Below are positions 8,598 through 15,613 of a DNA stretch of 47,176 nucleotides, piece after piece. The DNA is taken from positions 154,596 through 201,771 of the forward strand of contig NZ_AOME01000070.1 in NCBI RefSeq assembly GCF_000336935.1. Reading direction: 5' to 3'. The notes beneath the pieces were generated by a model. The model was not told the origin of the DNA. It searched no databases and saw nothing but the letters and a program-made list of their open reading frames with translations. The position numbers were made by a program, and so were the translations under genes. Position 1 is the stretch's first letter, and each line of letters opens with the position of its first letter. This stretch comes from Halococcus salifodinae DSM 8989 (GTDB lineage Archaea > Halobacteriota > Halobacteria > Halobacteriales > Halococcaceae).

Positions 8598-8639
8598 CGA
8601 GACGTGGCGCGACGCGGGTATCATGTTTGCGGCGTGGTC

Positions 8640-9102
8640 GCGGCTGTGGCAGCGGTGCGGTGGCGGTGCGGCGCGGTCGCGGTGCTGTCCTGGCGGATGA
8701 AGGGCGAGGCCCGCAGAACGGGCCGAGGGCTTCGGCGGTGCTGTGCGGGGCGGATGTGGGGTCTGTCCGTGCGAGCGAAGCGAGCGCGGCTCACCGCGAG
8801 TGAGCGCGAAGTCGTCCGAAACGGCGATAGCGAGGCGCTACGTGCCTCGAACCGTTGGCGCGGCTTCGCCGCGCCAAGAAGCCGTTTCGTGATGCCGAAA
8901 ATCGCGGAGCGATTTTCGGGCCACGCGAACGAGCGGGTGTTTTTCATGTCCTCGTGAGCAGCGTGGGATCGAAGGTCCCACGGGCCGTTCGCGCGGCTTC
9001 GCCGCGCGAAGACGAAGCGAACGAGGACTCGGAGCGGCTACGCCGCTCCGGTGAACGTTTTTGCAAGCGGGGGTCGCCGCAGGCGACCCTCCGCAGTAAA
9101 AA
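8640..9102 (-). repeat. Hairpin-rich intergenic element, copy B
   Basis: No gene is seen in this 460-bp interval between the matrixin-like gene and rnpB. The family blocks read on the minus strand: the T-run/hairpin unit (TAAAAA at 9097-9102, hairpin 9071-9089, GTTTTTGCAAG around 9057-9067), CCGCACAGCACCGCC as the complement of 8734-8748, and the CTCGCCCTTCAT-type block as the complement of 8692-8708. Between them stand near-perfect hairpins at 8832-8848, 8855-8877, 8895-8919, 8962-8982, 8988-9010 and 9031-9049, mostly with tiny TTCG-like or TACG loops. The T-run end directly abuts the 3' end of rnpB. Confidence 0.75.
9097..9102 (-). terminator. T-run at the 3' end of rnpB
   Basis: On the minus strand the RNase P RNA is followed immediately by TTTTTA, the usual archaeal termination signal, and then by a strong hairpin (9071-9089) that belongs to element copy B. 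Confidence 0.6.
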
Positions 9103-9568
9103 GGTTCGGCTGGGGAGGAGTAAGCCCCCTTCTGTTCGTCCCGGCATTCGGCTGAGCGTCCGCACCCCTGCCGGGCTACCGTGCGGCTCGCGCCGCGTGG
9201 TGCGGACTTGCACCGGTGAGGATTCGCCGTTCCATCGATCCTCGCCCGTCGACGCTCGGTGGGTCGACTCCCCGTCGCTTCGTCGGCCGAGTGGCCGTTT
9301 CGCTCAGGGTTCGCACGCTCGCAGGCCGGCTCGCGGGCGGTGCCCGCTCGCTCGTTCCGGGGCGCGATGCGCCCCGTGCCGCGAACGCCGAGGAGGCGGC
9401 GAAACCGCCTCCCGCACCTCATCGCTCGGGGCGAGACGTGTCGTTGCTGTTCCAGTGCCGACGGTCTCCCGTCCCGGGGTTTCCCCGGTCACCTGCCCGG
9501 CGGTGGGGGGACTTTCCTCGCTTCGCGTGGCGGACCACGCGCGCGGTGGCCAGGCTCTCCCTGCCGAT
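9103..9568 (-). ncRNA. rnpB: RNase P RNA (archaeal type A)
   Basis: Read on the minus strand this interval has the conserved RNase P cores. GAGGAAAGTCC (CR-I, about 9500-9515) follows a P2/P3-like stem. A CACTGGAACAGCAACGACAC stretch lies about 9435-9455. AGCCGAATGCCGG and then ACAGAAGGGGGCTTAC (CR-IV/CR-V, about 9120-9165) precede the 3' end. The outermost GGC-GGGAG (9565 downward) can pair with CTCCC-GCC (down to 9108) as P1. The RNA cleaves 5' leaders from pre-tRNAs with Pop5, Rpp30, Rpp21, Rpp29 and L7Ae, none of which is in the window. Exact ends are estimated from P1 pairing, with an uncertainty of about 5 nt. Spurious open frames cross this region and should not be annotated as genes. 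Confidence 0.93.
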
Positions 9569-9585
9569 CGACGCTACGTCGTCGA

Positions 9586-9595
9586 TCGATAAAGA
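9586..9595 (-). promoter_or_regulatory. TATA box for rnpB
   Basis: On the minus strand, CTTTATCGAT lies about 25 nt upstream of the predicted 5' end of RNase P RNA. It is squeezed between the rnpB 5' end and the stop codon of pncB (9607). Confidence 0.55.
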
Positions 9596-9606
9596 TGGTT
9601 CGAAAA

Positions 9607-10761
9607 TCAGGGCGTCGCGTCGAAGTCGACTCGATCCGCGTCCTCGCGGGCACGGTCGGTCGCTACGTCGAGATCGAACTCTCGCACTCCCTCTCCGTCG
9701 CGAATCAGCGGTTTCAACAGTGCATCGCCCTCAGCCGGGCCCTCACGATCGGCGAGTGCGACTTCGTGGCCGCCCTCTGCTGTGCGATAGACCTGTTTCT
9801 TCCCCGAGAGCTTGCCTCGTTTTGCGGCGGGTTCGCCGTCGACTGCGACGATGTCGAGCGCGAAATCGACTGGATCGGCGTTCGAAACGTAGCCACCGAC
9901 GCCGAAGCCGGTGGCGACGTCGCGGAGTTCCCGGAGATCGGCGGGACCGAGGCCGCCGCTCACGAACAGGTCGACGTCCTCGCGGCCGCGGGCGTCGAGC
10001 TCCCAGCGCACCTCGCGCAGGATGTGGCGGATGTCGCCCCGGCGCGAACTCGTGGTGTCGATCCGGACGCTGTCGAGGCGGTCGTTGAGCGCGTCGGCCG
10101 CCCGGAGCACCTCGTCGACCTCGTCGGAGTACGTGTCACACAGCGCGATCCGGGGGACGGACTCGGCGACGGCGTCGTCGAACGCCTGCCACGCCACCTC
10201 CTGGTTGCCCTCACCGAAGCAGATCACGAGCGCGTGAGGCATCGTGCCGCTGGCATCCCGACCGAGCAGCTCACCGGCGGCCACGTGAGAGAACCCGTCG
10301 AACCCGCCGAGCAGCGCGCTGCGTTCGACTACTGCCGCGATCGACGGATGGACGTGGCGAGCTCCGAAACTCACGATCATCGACTCCGGGGCCGCCCGGC
10401 GCGCGCGGAGCGCGTTGGTCGCCATCCCCGACGCCTGAGAGAGAAACCCCAAAAGAGCGGTTTCGAGCCGTGCGAAGTCGAGATACGGACCCTCGATCCG
10501 CATGACGGGGCCGCCGTCGAACAGTTGGCCTTCGGCAAGCGCGTCGACGTCGATGTTCCGGCCGTCGAACAGCTGTGCGGCGTCCTCGATCCCGGCGAAG
10601 GCCTCGAACGCGCCCGTGGGGAACTGATCGGCCGTCACCTCGGCCGTGACGTGCGGGTTCCGGTCGGCGTGTTCGAGGGTCTCGACCGTGCGCTCGAAGT
10701 AGGCGTCGGTCGCCCCACCCTCGCGGATGGTCTCGGGCGGAACGATGTCGAAGGCGGCCAT
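9607..10761 (-). CDS. pncB: Nicotinate phosphoribosyltransferase
   Basis: The 384-residue protein matches archaeal NAPRTases, which convert nicotinate and PRPP (with ATP) to nicotinate mononucleotide in the Preiss-Handler NAD salvage route. Recognisable parts are the N-terminal FDIVPPETIREGGATDAYFERT, the phosphoribosyl-binding barrel with FSHVAAGELLGRDASGTM, IALCDTYSDEVDE, SVRIDTTSSRRGDI and FVSGGLGPADL, and the C-terminal AKRGKLSGKKQVYR. The open frame extends to 10971, but ATG 10761 (MAAFDIVPP) fits the family, and a T-rich box (GCTTTTGCCC, about 10780-10790) precedes it. A nicotinamidase-like gene at 19377 could supply its substrate. It is divergent from the regulator at 10871. Confidence 0.9.
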   Translation of the reverse strand: MAAFDIVPPETIREGGATDAYFERTVETLEHADRNPHVTAEVTADQFPTGAFEAFAGIEDAAQLFDGRNIDVDALAEGQLFDGGPVMRIEGPYLDFARLETALLGFLSQASGMATNALRARRAAPESMIVSFGARHVHPSIAAVVERSALLGGFDGFSHVAAGELLGRDASGTMPHALVICFGEGNQEVAWQAFDDAVAESVPRIALCDTYSDEVDEVLRAADALNDRLDSVRIDTTSSRRGDIRHILREVRWELDARGREDVDLFVSGGLGPADLRELRDVATGFGVGGYVSNADPVDFALDIVAVDGEPAAKRGKLSGKKQVYRTAEGGHEVALADREGPAEGDALLKPLIRDGEGVREFDLDVATDRAREDADRVDFDATP

Positions 10762-10870
10762 GAACGACCAATCCGGCGGCCGGGCAAAAGCGTAGTGTTG
10801 CGGAGGGAGGGGAGACTCCATGTCGAGATCCGTAGGGCTAAGTGTGGATGGTGGATGCAACGGGTAGGAG

Positions 10871-11566
10871 GTGTCTGCCATCCTCACGATCGAGTTCGAG
10901 ACCGAACCCACCGGGACGCTCGCGAAGCTCGCCCCCGCGATCGGTACCGACGGGAGCATCGAACTCGACAACGCGTTCTACGTCGAGGACGGAACGTGGC
11001 TCGAATCGCTGACGCTGGCCGCGACATCGACGATCGATCTCGATGCCGAGATCGACGCGGTCCCCGGCGTGTCGCTGTTTCACAGCGAGTCGATGCCGAC
11101 CGGACCGACCGGCATCGACCACCGCCGCGCCATCGTGTTCGCGAACGAACCGTACCCGTTCCTCCTCGAACTCGTGTTGCGCCACCGGGCGATCCCCAAC
11201 CGTGTCGTGCTCCAGAACAGCACGGCGACGGTGATCGCCACGGTCGGCGAGTGGGACGACTTCCGCGCGATCGCCGACGACGTCGAGGCAAAGCTCGGCC
11301 GATTTGACGTGATCCGGGTCAACGAAACCGACCGTCCGGGCGAACCCCTCGACAGCGGACGGCTGTCGGATGTCCTACTCTCGAAGCTCACCGACGACCA
11401 GCTCAACGTCCTCGAAACCGCCTACTCGATGGGCTATTTCGCCGTTCCCCGCGACGCCTCGGCCCAAGCGGTCGCCGACGAGCTCGGGATCCAGCAGTCG
11501 ACGTTCAGCGAGCGCATCCGCACCGCCGAGCGGGCGTTTCTCGAACTGGTGTTCTCCCCTCGATGA
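10871..11566 (+). CDS. Bacterio-opsin-activator (Bat)-type HTH transcription regulator
   Basis: The 231-residue protein has the haloarchaeal layout of a beta-rich N-terminal sensor-like domain (about 1-155) and a C-terminal HTH_10 domain (about 168-228: LTDDQLNVLETAYSMGYFAVPR, then AVADELGIQQSTFSERIRTAE). This HTH is the DNA-binding domain of Bat-family regulators. The start is GTG 10871, preceded closely by GGAGG and about 30 nt after a GCTAAG box, so the message is probably leaderless or nearly so. The gene sits 127 nt upstream of the ABC importer operon in the same orientation, which suggests, but does not prove, that it controls that operon through the palindrome at 11638-11663. Confidence 0.85.
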   Translation: MSAILTIEFETEPTGTLAKLAPAIGTDGSIELDNAFYVEDGTWLESLTLAATSTIDLDAEIDAVPGVSLFHSESMPTGPTGIDHRRAIVFANEPYPFLLELVLRHRAIPNRVVLQNSTATVIATVGEWDDFRAIADDVEAKLGRFDVIRVNETDRPGEPLDSGRLSDVLLSKLTDDQLNVLETAYSMGYFAVPRDASAQAVADELGIQQSTFSERIRTAERAFLELVFSPR

Positions 11567-11623
11567 GCGGTGCTGGGTGGTCGGTGTGGATCGGACAGCC
11601 CGATCCTCTCGATCGACGGTCAT

Positions 11624-11663
11624 ACTTAAAGAACGATGATGTTCACCGCCGTTCGTGAACATC
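11624..11663 (+). promoter_or_regulatory. TATA box plus perfect 9-bp palindrome upstream of the ABC importer
   Basis: ACTTAAAG (11624-11631) is a TATA box whose expected transcription start falls near 11652-11656. A perfect inverted repeat GATGTTCAC (11638-11646) / GTGAACATC (11655-11663) with an 8-nt spacer covers that start. This is the placement of a repressor operator. As RNA the palindrome could alternatively form a leader hairpin. Confidence 0.6.
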
Positions 11664-11693
11664 GACTTGGAGATACCCCCGCTACGAGTGGCC

Positions 11694-13601
11694 ATGGCAG
11701 ATGATGGCAGACGAACCGATTCGCCGACCACGACCCGCCGCGGGTGGCTCGCAATCGCCGCGGGAGCCACACTCGGGACGGCCGGATGTCTCGGCGGCGG
11801 CTCCGGCAGATCGGACCGCGAGACGCGCGTCCCATCGGGTGTTTCGGCGACGGTCGAGACCAAGTACTGGCACGACTGGCCGACAATCGAGGCCGACGCG
11901 CCGCCGATGGAGTACACCGCGCATGCGGGGGCGGCGCTCGATCCCGTCACCCTCGAGTTCTCGACGGAGGACGACCCGTGGATGCGCGAGCACGCGTTCA
12001 CGGTCCAGCGTGCGTTCACCGAGCTCGGCGTGCCCACGACGCTCAACAACCGCCCGCTGAACCAGCTCTACGCACAGAGCTGGACCACGGCCGGGCTCGA
12101 AAACATGGTCTCGATGAGCACCCACGGGCCGGACCCCCAGCGCGGGCTCGATCCCAACCCGCTGATGATGCGCCGGTACAAGTCGAGCGCGTCGAACTAC
12201 GACAACTACTGGCACCCGAAACTCAACGAGATTCTCGACGAACAACGCCGTCAGACGGGCGACCGTGAGGCACGAAAGCGACTCGTCGACCGGGCACAGA
12301 AGATCTTCGCCCAGGACGTCGGCGCGCTCATCACGCTGATCCCGGACGTCATCACGGCCGCCAACGAGCGGAAGTGGGACGGGTACGTGTCGACGCCGGG
12401 CAACGGACCCACCGGCGACGCCTTTCAGTGGACCGAGGTCAACCTCCAGCCCACGGCCGGCGATCGGTCGTTCGTGAAGGGAACGACCATCTCGATGAAC
12501 TCGCTGAACCTGCCGTGGGCGGCCGGCGGTGCGGAGTCGAAGCGACTCACCTACATCTACGACGGGCTGTTCGACGCGTCGCCACAGCTCGACGTGATCC
12601 CCGCGCTCGCGACGAGCGCGGAGTTCGTCGACGACACCACCGTCGAGATGTCGCTCCGAGAGGGCGTTACGTGGCACGACGGGGAACCGTTCACCGCCGA
12701 GGACGTGAAGTTCACCGTCGATTTCTATACCCAGAACTCCTCGACGAGCCAGGCACCCTTTTACGAACCCATCGACTCCGTCGAAGTTCTCGACGACCAC
12801 GCGGTGCGGTTCACCCTCAAGCGGCCGGACGCGGCGTTTCTGACCCAGCGGGTGGTCCGGAGCGCGATCATCCCGAAACACCACTGGCAGGACGTCGACA
12901 GCCCGACCCAGTACAGCCCCGCGAACCCGATCGGCACCGGCCCCTTCGAGTTCGAAAGCTGGTCTCAGAGCAGCAAGTTCGTGGTGAGTCGCAGCGACGG
13001 CCACTGGATGTGGGACGACGAGTGGCGCGCCGAGCATCTCGGCGACGCCGCGGCCGCCGGTCCGGGGATCGACCGCGTGATCTGGGTCAACGTCGGGAAC
13101 ATCAACGCGCTGATCGGCGGGATCCAGAGCGGCGACATCGACGCGATCGCCGGCCGGCTGTCGAGCCAGCAGGCCGAACGTGCCGCGGGGTCCACCAGCG
13201 TCGAGAAGAAAGTCGCCGACAACTTCGCGCCGCTGGATACGAAGCTCATGTTCTCCGCACCGCTGATCCGCGACAAGGAGTTCCGGATCGCGCTCGCGAA
13301 GGCCGTCGACAAAAAGGGGTTCGTGAAGCAGGTCCTCCAGGGCCGCGCGACCGTTCCGCCCGGCGAGAACTTCATTTCGGACATCATGCAGTGGCACAAC
13401 CCCGACACTCACGACTACGGGTACGACACTGAGGCGGCACGATCGATCCTCGAACGCGCCGGCTACACGTGGGACGACAACGGCAACCTCCAGTTCCCGA
13501 ACGGGCCCGCGTGGGGCGCGTTCGTCGAACGGGTACAGAACGGCAACTGCCACCGGCGGCGGGACGCCCTCGGACAACGGAACTTCGCCACCGATGACTG
13601 A
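11694..13601 (+). CDS. ABC transporter substrate-binding lipoprotein (peptide/nickel family 5)
   Basis: The 635-residue product starts with a Tat-type lipoprotein signal (TTRRGWLAIAAGATLGTAGC, lipobox Cys32). The rest is a family-5 extracellular binding protein (DppA/OppA type), with typical segments LREGVTWHDGEPFTAEDVKF, NPIGTGPFEFESW and IRDKEFRIALAKAVDKKGF. It is larger than most DppA proteins. It should deliver peptides or oligosaccharide-like ligands to the permeases encoded next; the ligand is unknown. ATG 11694 is chosen because it directly precedes the signal. GTG 11655 in the same frame sits where a leaderless start would fall and cannot be excluded. The C terminus (NFATDD) overlaps the next small gene by 8 nt. 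Confidence 0.87.
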   Translation: MADDGRRTDSPTTTRRGWLAIAAGATLGTAGCLGGGSGRSDRETRVPSGVSATVETKYWHDWPTIEADAPPMEYTAHAGAALDPVTLEFSTEDDPWMREHAFTVQRAFTELGVPTTLNNRPLNQLYAQSWTTAGLENMVSMSTHGPDPQRGLDPNPLMMRRYKSSASNYDNYWHPKLNEILDEQRRQTGDREARKRLVDRAQKIFAQDVGALITLIPDVITAANERKWDGYVSTPGNGPTGDAFQWTEVNLQPTAGDRSFVKGTTISMNSLNLPWAAGGAESKRLTYIYDGLFDASPQLDVIPALATSAEFVDDTTVEMSLREGVTWHDGEPFTAEDVKFTVDFYTQNSSTSQAPFYEPIDSVEVLDDHAVRFTLKRPDAAFLTQRVVRSAIIPKHHWQDVDSPTQYSPANPIGTGPFEFESWSQSSKFVVSRSDGHWMWDDEWRAEHLGDAAAAGPGIDRVIWVNVGNINALIGGIQSGDIDAIAGRLSSQQAERAAGSTSVEKKVADNFAPLDTKLMFSAPLIRDKEFRIALAKAVDKKGFVKQVLQGRATVPPGENFISDIMQWHNPDTHDYGYDTEAARSILERAGYTWDDNGNLQFPNGPAWGAFVERVQNGNCHRRRDALGQRNFATDD

Positions 13602-13719
13602 GAACGCATTCGCTGGAGGCGTCACCGCCGACGGCTCCGCACACGACGCGATCACCACCGAGCAGTACCAACTCGTCGAACAGCATTGGACGATCGTCAC
13701 CCGGGAGGTGGGAACGTGA
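13594..13719 (+). CDS. 41-aa small gene inside the ABC operon, overlapping both neighbours
   Basis: The frame reads MTENAFAGGVTADGSAHD and ends WTIVTREVGT. Its ATG overlaps the end of the binding-protein gene by 8 nt, and its TGA overlaps the GTG start of the permease (GTGA), so it is placed exactly as a translationally coupled member of the operon. It is too short and hydrophilic for a transmembrane protein; the middle (EQYQLVEQHWTIVTRE) could form an amphipathic helix. I do not recognise a family. Without this gene there would be an unexplained 114-bp gap in an otherwise overlapping operon. It could be a small regulatory or assembly subunit of the transporter, which is inference. Confidence 0.6.
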   Translation: MTENAFAGGVTADGSAHDAITTEQYQLVEQHWTIVTREVGT

Positions 13720-14702
13720 GCCAGTTCCAGCGGTTCCTCGCGAAGCGGATCGGGATCTCGGTGGTGCTCACGCTGGTCGCCGTCTCGGTGATCTTCTTCA
13801 CGCTCCGGCTGCTGCCGGGCAGTCCGTTCACGCAGCTGGTGGCATCGGGCAACCTCACCGAACAGCAGATCCAGGAGATCATGCGGCTCTACGGACTGAA
13901 CAGGCCGCTCGGCGAGCAGTATCTCGCCTACCTCCGGAACCTGCTCACGTTCCAGTTCGGCTTCTCGATCCGCCAGAGCCGGCCGGTCTGGGCCATCCTC
14001 GGGCCGAAGCTGCTCAACACGCTGGTGTTGCTCGTCCCGGCGCTGGTCTGTACCGCCGTCTTGAGCACGGTGCTCGGGATGGTCGCGGGCTGGAATCGTG
14101 GCTCGTGGCTCGAAACCAGCAGCATCGTCGCGACCACGTTCTTCCGGTCGACGCCGGTGTTCATCACCGCGCTCGGGTTCATCATCGTGTTCGCGTACAC
14201 CCTCGATCTCGTGCCGGCGTTCGGGATGCGTGACATCACCGTCACCCCGAGCGGGGTCGGAGCGTACTTCTCGCTCGATTTCCTCCATCACTACCTCCTG
14301 CCGTTCACGGTGGCGGTGCTCTACTACAGCGGCGACTTCCTGCTGCTCGCCCGCAACGGCATCGTCGAGCGGAAAGGATCGGCGTTCCTCAAACTCCACC
14401 GCGCGAAGGGCCTCTCCGAGACCGAACAGCTCTGGCGCGCCGGCCGGAACTCGCTGCTGCCCGTACTGACGTACTTCGCGCTCCGGCTCGGGATGGTGTT
14501 TCAGGGTCTCATCCTGCTCGAAGTGGTGTTCGGCTGGCCCGGCATCGGCCGCCAGCTCGTCACCTCGATCGCCCAGCAGGACTACCCCGTGGTGCAGGCC
14601 GCGGTGTTCCTGATGGCGCTCGCGGTCATCATCATGAACCTCGTGGCCGACGTGCTCTCGGCGTACTTCGATCCCACCGTTTCGATGGGAGGTGGGAGCT
14701 GA
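13716..14702 (+). CDS. ABC transporter permease (DppB type)
   Basis: The 328-residue inner-membrane subunit has six predicted helices. The N-terminal FFTLRLLPGSPFTQL is the typical DppB start. The periplasmic-side LTEQQIQEIMRLYGLNRPLGEQYLAYL segment follows, and the coupling EAA loop is in the region RAKGLSETEQLWRAGRNSLLPV, with FGWPGIGRQL after it. GTG 13716 is the start, overlapping the upstream small gene by GTGA; an in-frame ATG at 13686 would lie inside that small gene and lacks family support. The stop overlaps the next permease start (TGATG at 14700-14704). It forms the channel with the DppC-like partner. Confidence 0.9.
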   Translation: MSQFQRFLAKRIGISVVLTLVAVSVIFFTLRLLPGSPFTQLVASGNLTEQQIQEIMRLYGLNRPLGEQYLAYLRNLLTFQFGFSIRQSRPVWAILGPKLLNTLVLLVPALVCTAVLSTVLGMVAGWNRGSWLETSSIVATTFFRSTPVFITALGFIIVFAYTLDLVPAFGMRDITVTPSGVGAYFSLDFLHHYLLPFTVAVLYYSGDFLLLARNGIVERKGSAFLKLHRAKGLSETEQLWRAGRNSLLPVLTYFALRLGMVFQGLILLEVVFGWPGIGRQLVTSIAQQDYPVVQAAVFLMALAVIIMNLVADVLSAYFDPTVSMGGGS

Positions 14703-15610
14703 TGTCCGTCGAGTTCTCGCGGCCGACCGGCGACTGGCTGCGGACGAAGGTCGGTCAGGCCCGCGATCAGCTCCGATTCATCGCCGATGACCGTCCGGCG
14801 CTCGTGAGCATGGTGATCCTCGCGGGCTTCCTGTTCCTCGGCGTGTTCGGCCCACTGATCGCCCCGCACGACCCGATCCGCTACAGCGTGCTCTCGGCGG
14901 AGGGGGTCATCATGCGGTTGCATCCGCCGACGCTCGCGGCCCCGTTCGGTACGACCGCCTACGGCAAGGGCGTGCTGAGCCAGTTCCTCGCTGGGGCCCA
15001 GCCGACCCTGATCGTGGGGCTGTTCGGTGGGGTGGCGACCGGTGGGATCGGCTTCCTCGTCGGGCTGGTCAGCGGCTACTACGGCGGCTGGGTCGACGAG
15101 ATCCTGATGCGGCTCACCGACCTCACGTTCTCGCTGCCGTTCATGCCGATGGCGCTGCTGTTGCTCACTTTCATCCAGCCCAACATCTGGATCATCACGC
15201 TGATCGTCGCGGCGTTCCTCTGGAAGATGCCCGCCCGGGTCGTGCGCTCGGAGGTGCTCTCGGTCCGCGAGCGGACGTTCGTGAAGTCCGCGCGTGCGAG
15301 CGGTGCGAGCGACCTCCGGACGATGTTCGTCCACGTCGCGCCGAACGTCCTGCCGATCGGCTTCCTCTACACGGCGTACGGCGTCGCGTGGTCGATCGCA
15401 GCACAAGCCAGCCTCGCGTTCCTCGGCTTCGGCGATCCCACCACGACGAGCTGGGGCCGGATGCTCAGGCAGCTGTTCGCCTCCGGGAGCATCCGGGTCG
15501 CGTGGTGGTGGGTGCTCCCACCAGCGCTCGGCATCGCCGCAGTCACGACGTCGGTGTTCCTCGTGGGACGTGCCTACGAGGAAGTCATTAACCCCGAAAT
15601 CAACGGATAA
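14702..15610 (+). CDS. ABC transporter permease (DppC type)
   Basis: The 302-residue protein has the DppC/OppC pattern: a cytosolic N-terminal part, then LVSMVILAGFLFLGVFGPLIAPHDP, the conserved APFGTTAYGKGVLSQFLAGAQ segment, and the EAA coupling loop (FVKSARASGASDLRTMFVHVAPN). The end is FLVGRAYEEVINPEING. It is translationally coupled to the upstream permease by TGATG and is followed after 3 nt by the ATPase gene, so the operon is tight. The reading frame is intact and of family length. Confidence 0.9.
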   Translation: MSVEFSRPTGDWLRTKVGQARDQLRFIADDRPALVSMVILAGFLFLGVFGPLIAPHDPIRYSVLSAEGVIMRLHPPTLAAPFGTTAYGKGVLSQFLAGAQPTLIVGLFGGVATGGIGFLVGLVSGYYGGWVDEILMRLTDLTFSLPFMPMALLLLTFIQPNIWIITLIVAAFLWKMPARVVRSEVLSVRERTFVKSARASGASDLRTMFVHVAPNVLPIGFLYTAYGVAWSIAAQASLAFLGFGDPTTTSWGRMLRQLFASGSIRVAWWWVLPPALGIAAVTTSVFLVGRAYEEVINPEING

Positions 15611-15613
15611 TCA

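Noticed and set aside
8832-9089. Regular hairpins considered as a CRISPR array
   Set aside because: The palindromes differ in sequence from one another, there is no constant direct repeat or spacer length, and no cas gene is in the window.
9259-11307. A 682-codon plus-strand open frame across the RNase P RNA and pncB
   Set aside because: It runs through the RNase P RNA and then antisense to a well-matched pncB; no start signal or family similarity.
13498-13601. Possible frameshift at the end of the ABC binding protein
   Set aside because: The C-terminal segment (FVERVQNGNCHRRRDALGQ) looks like the natural end for this family, and the stop overlaps the next small gene exactly as expected for an operon junction.
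11682-14399. A 905-codon open frame on the minus strand, antisense to the ABC binding protein and permease
   Set aside because: It is an antisense shadow caused by high GC and G/C-rich third positions. Its translation is repetitive in R, E, V and H and matches no family, while the plus strand has clear family motifs.
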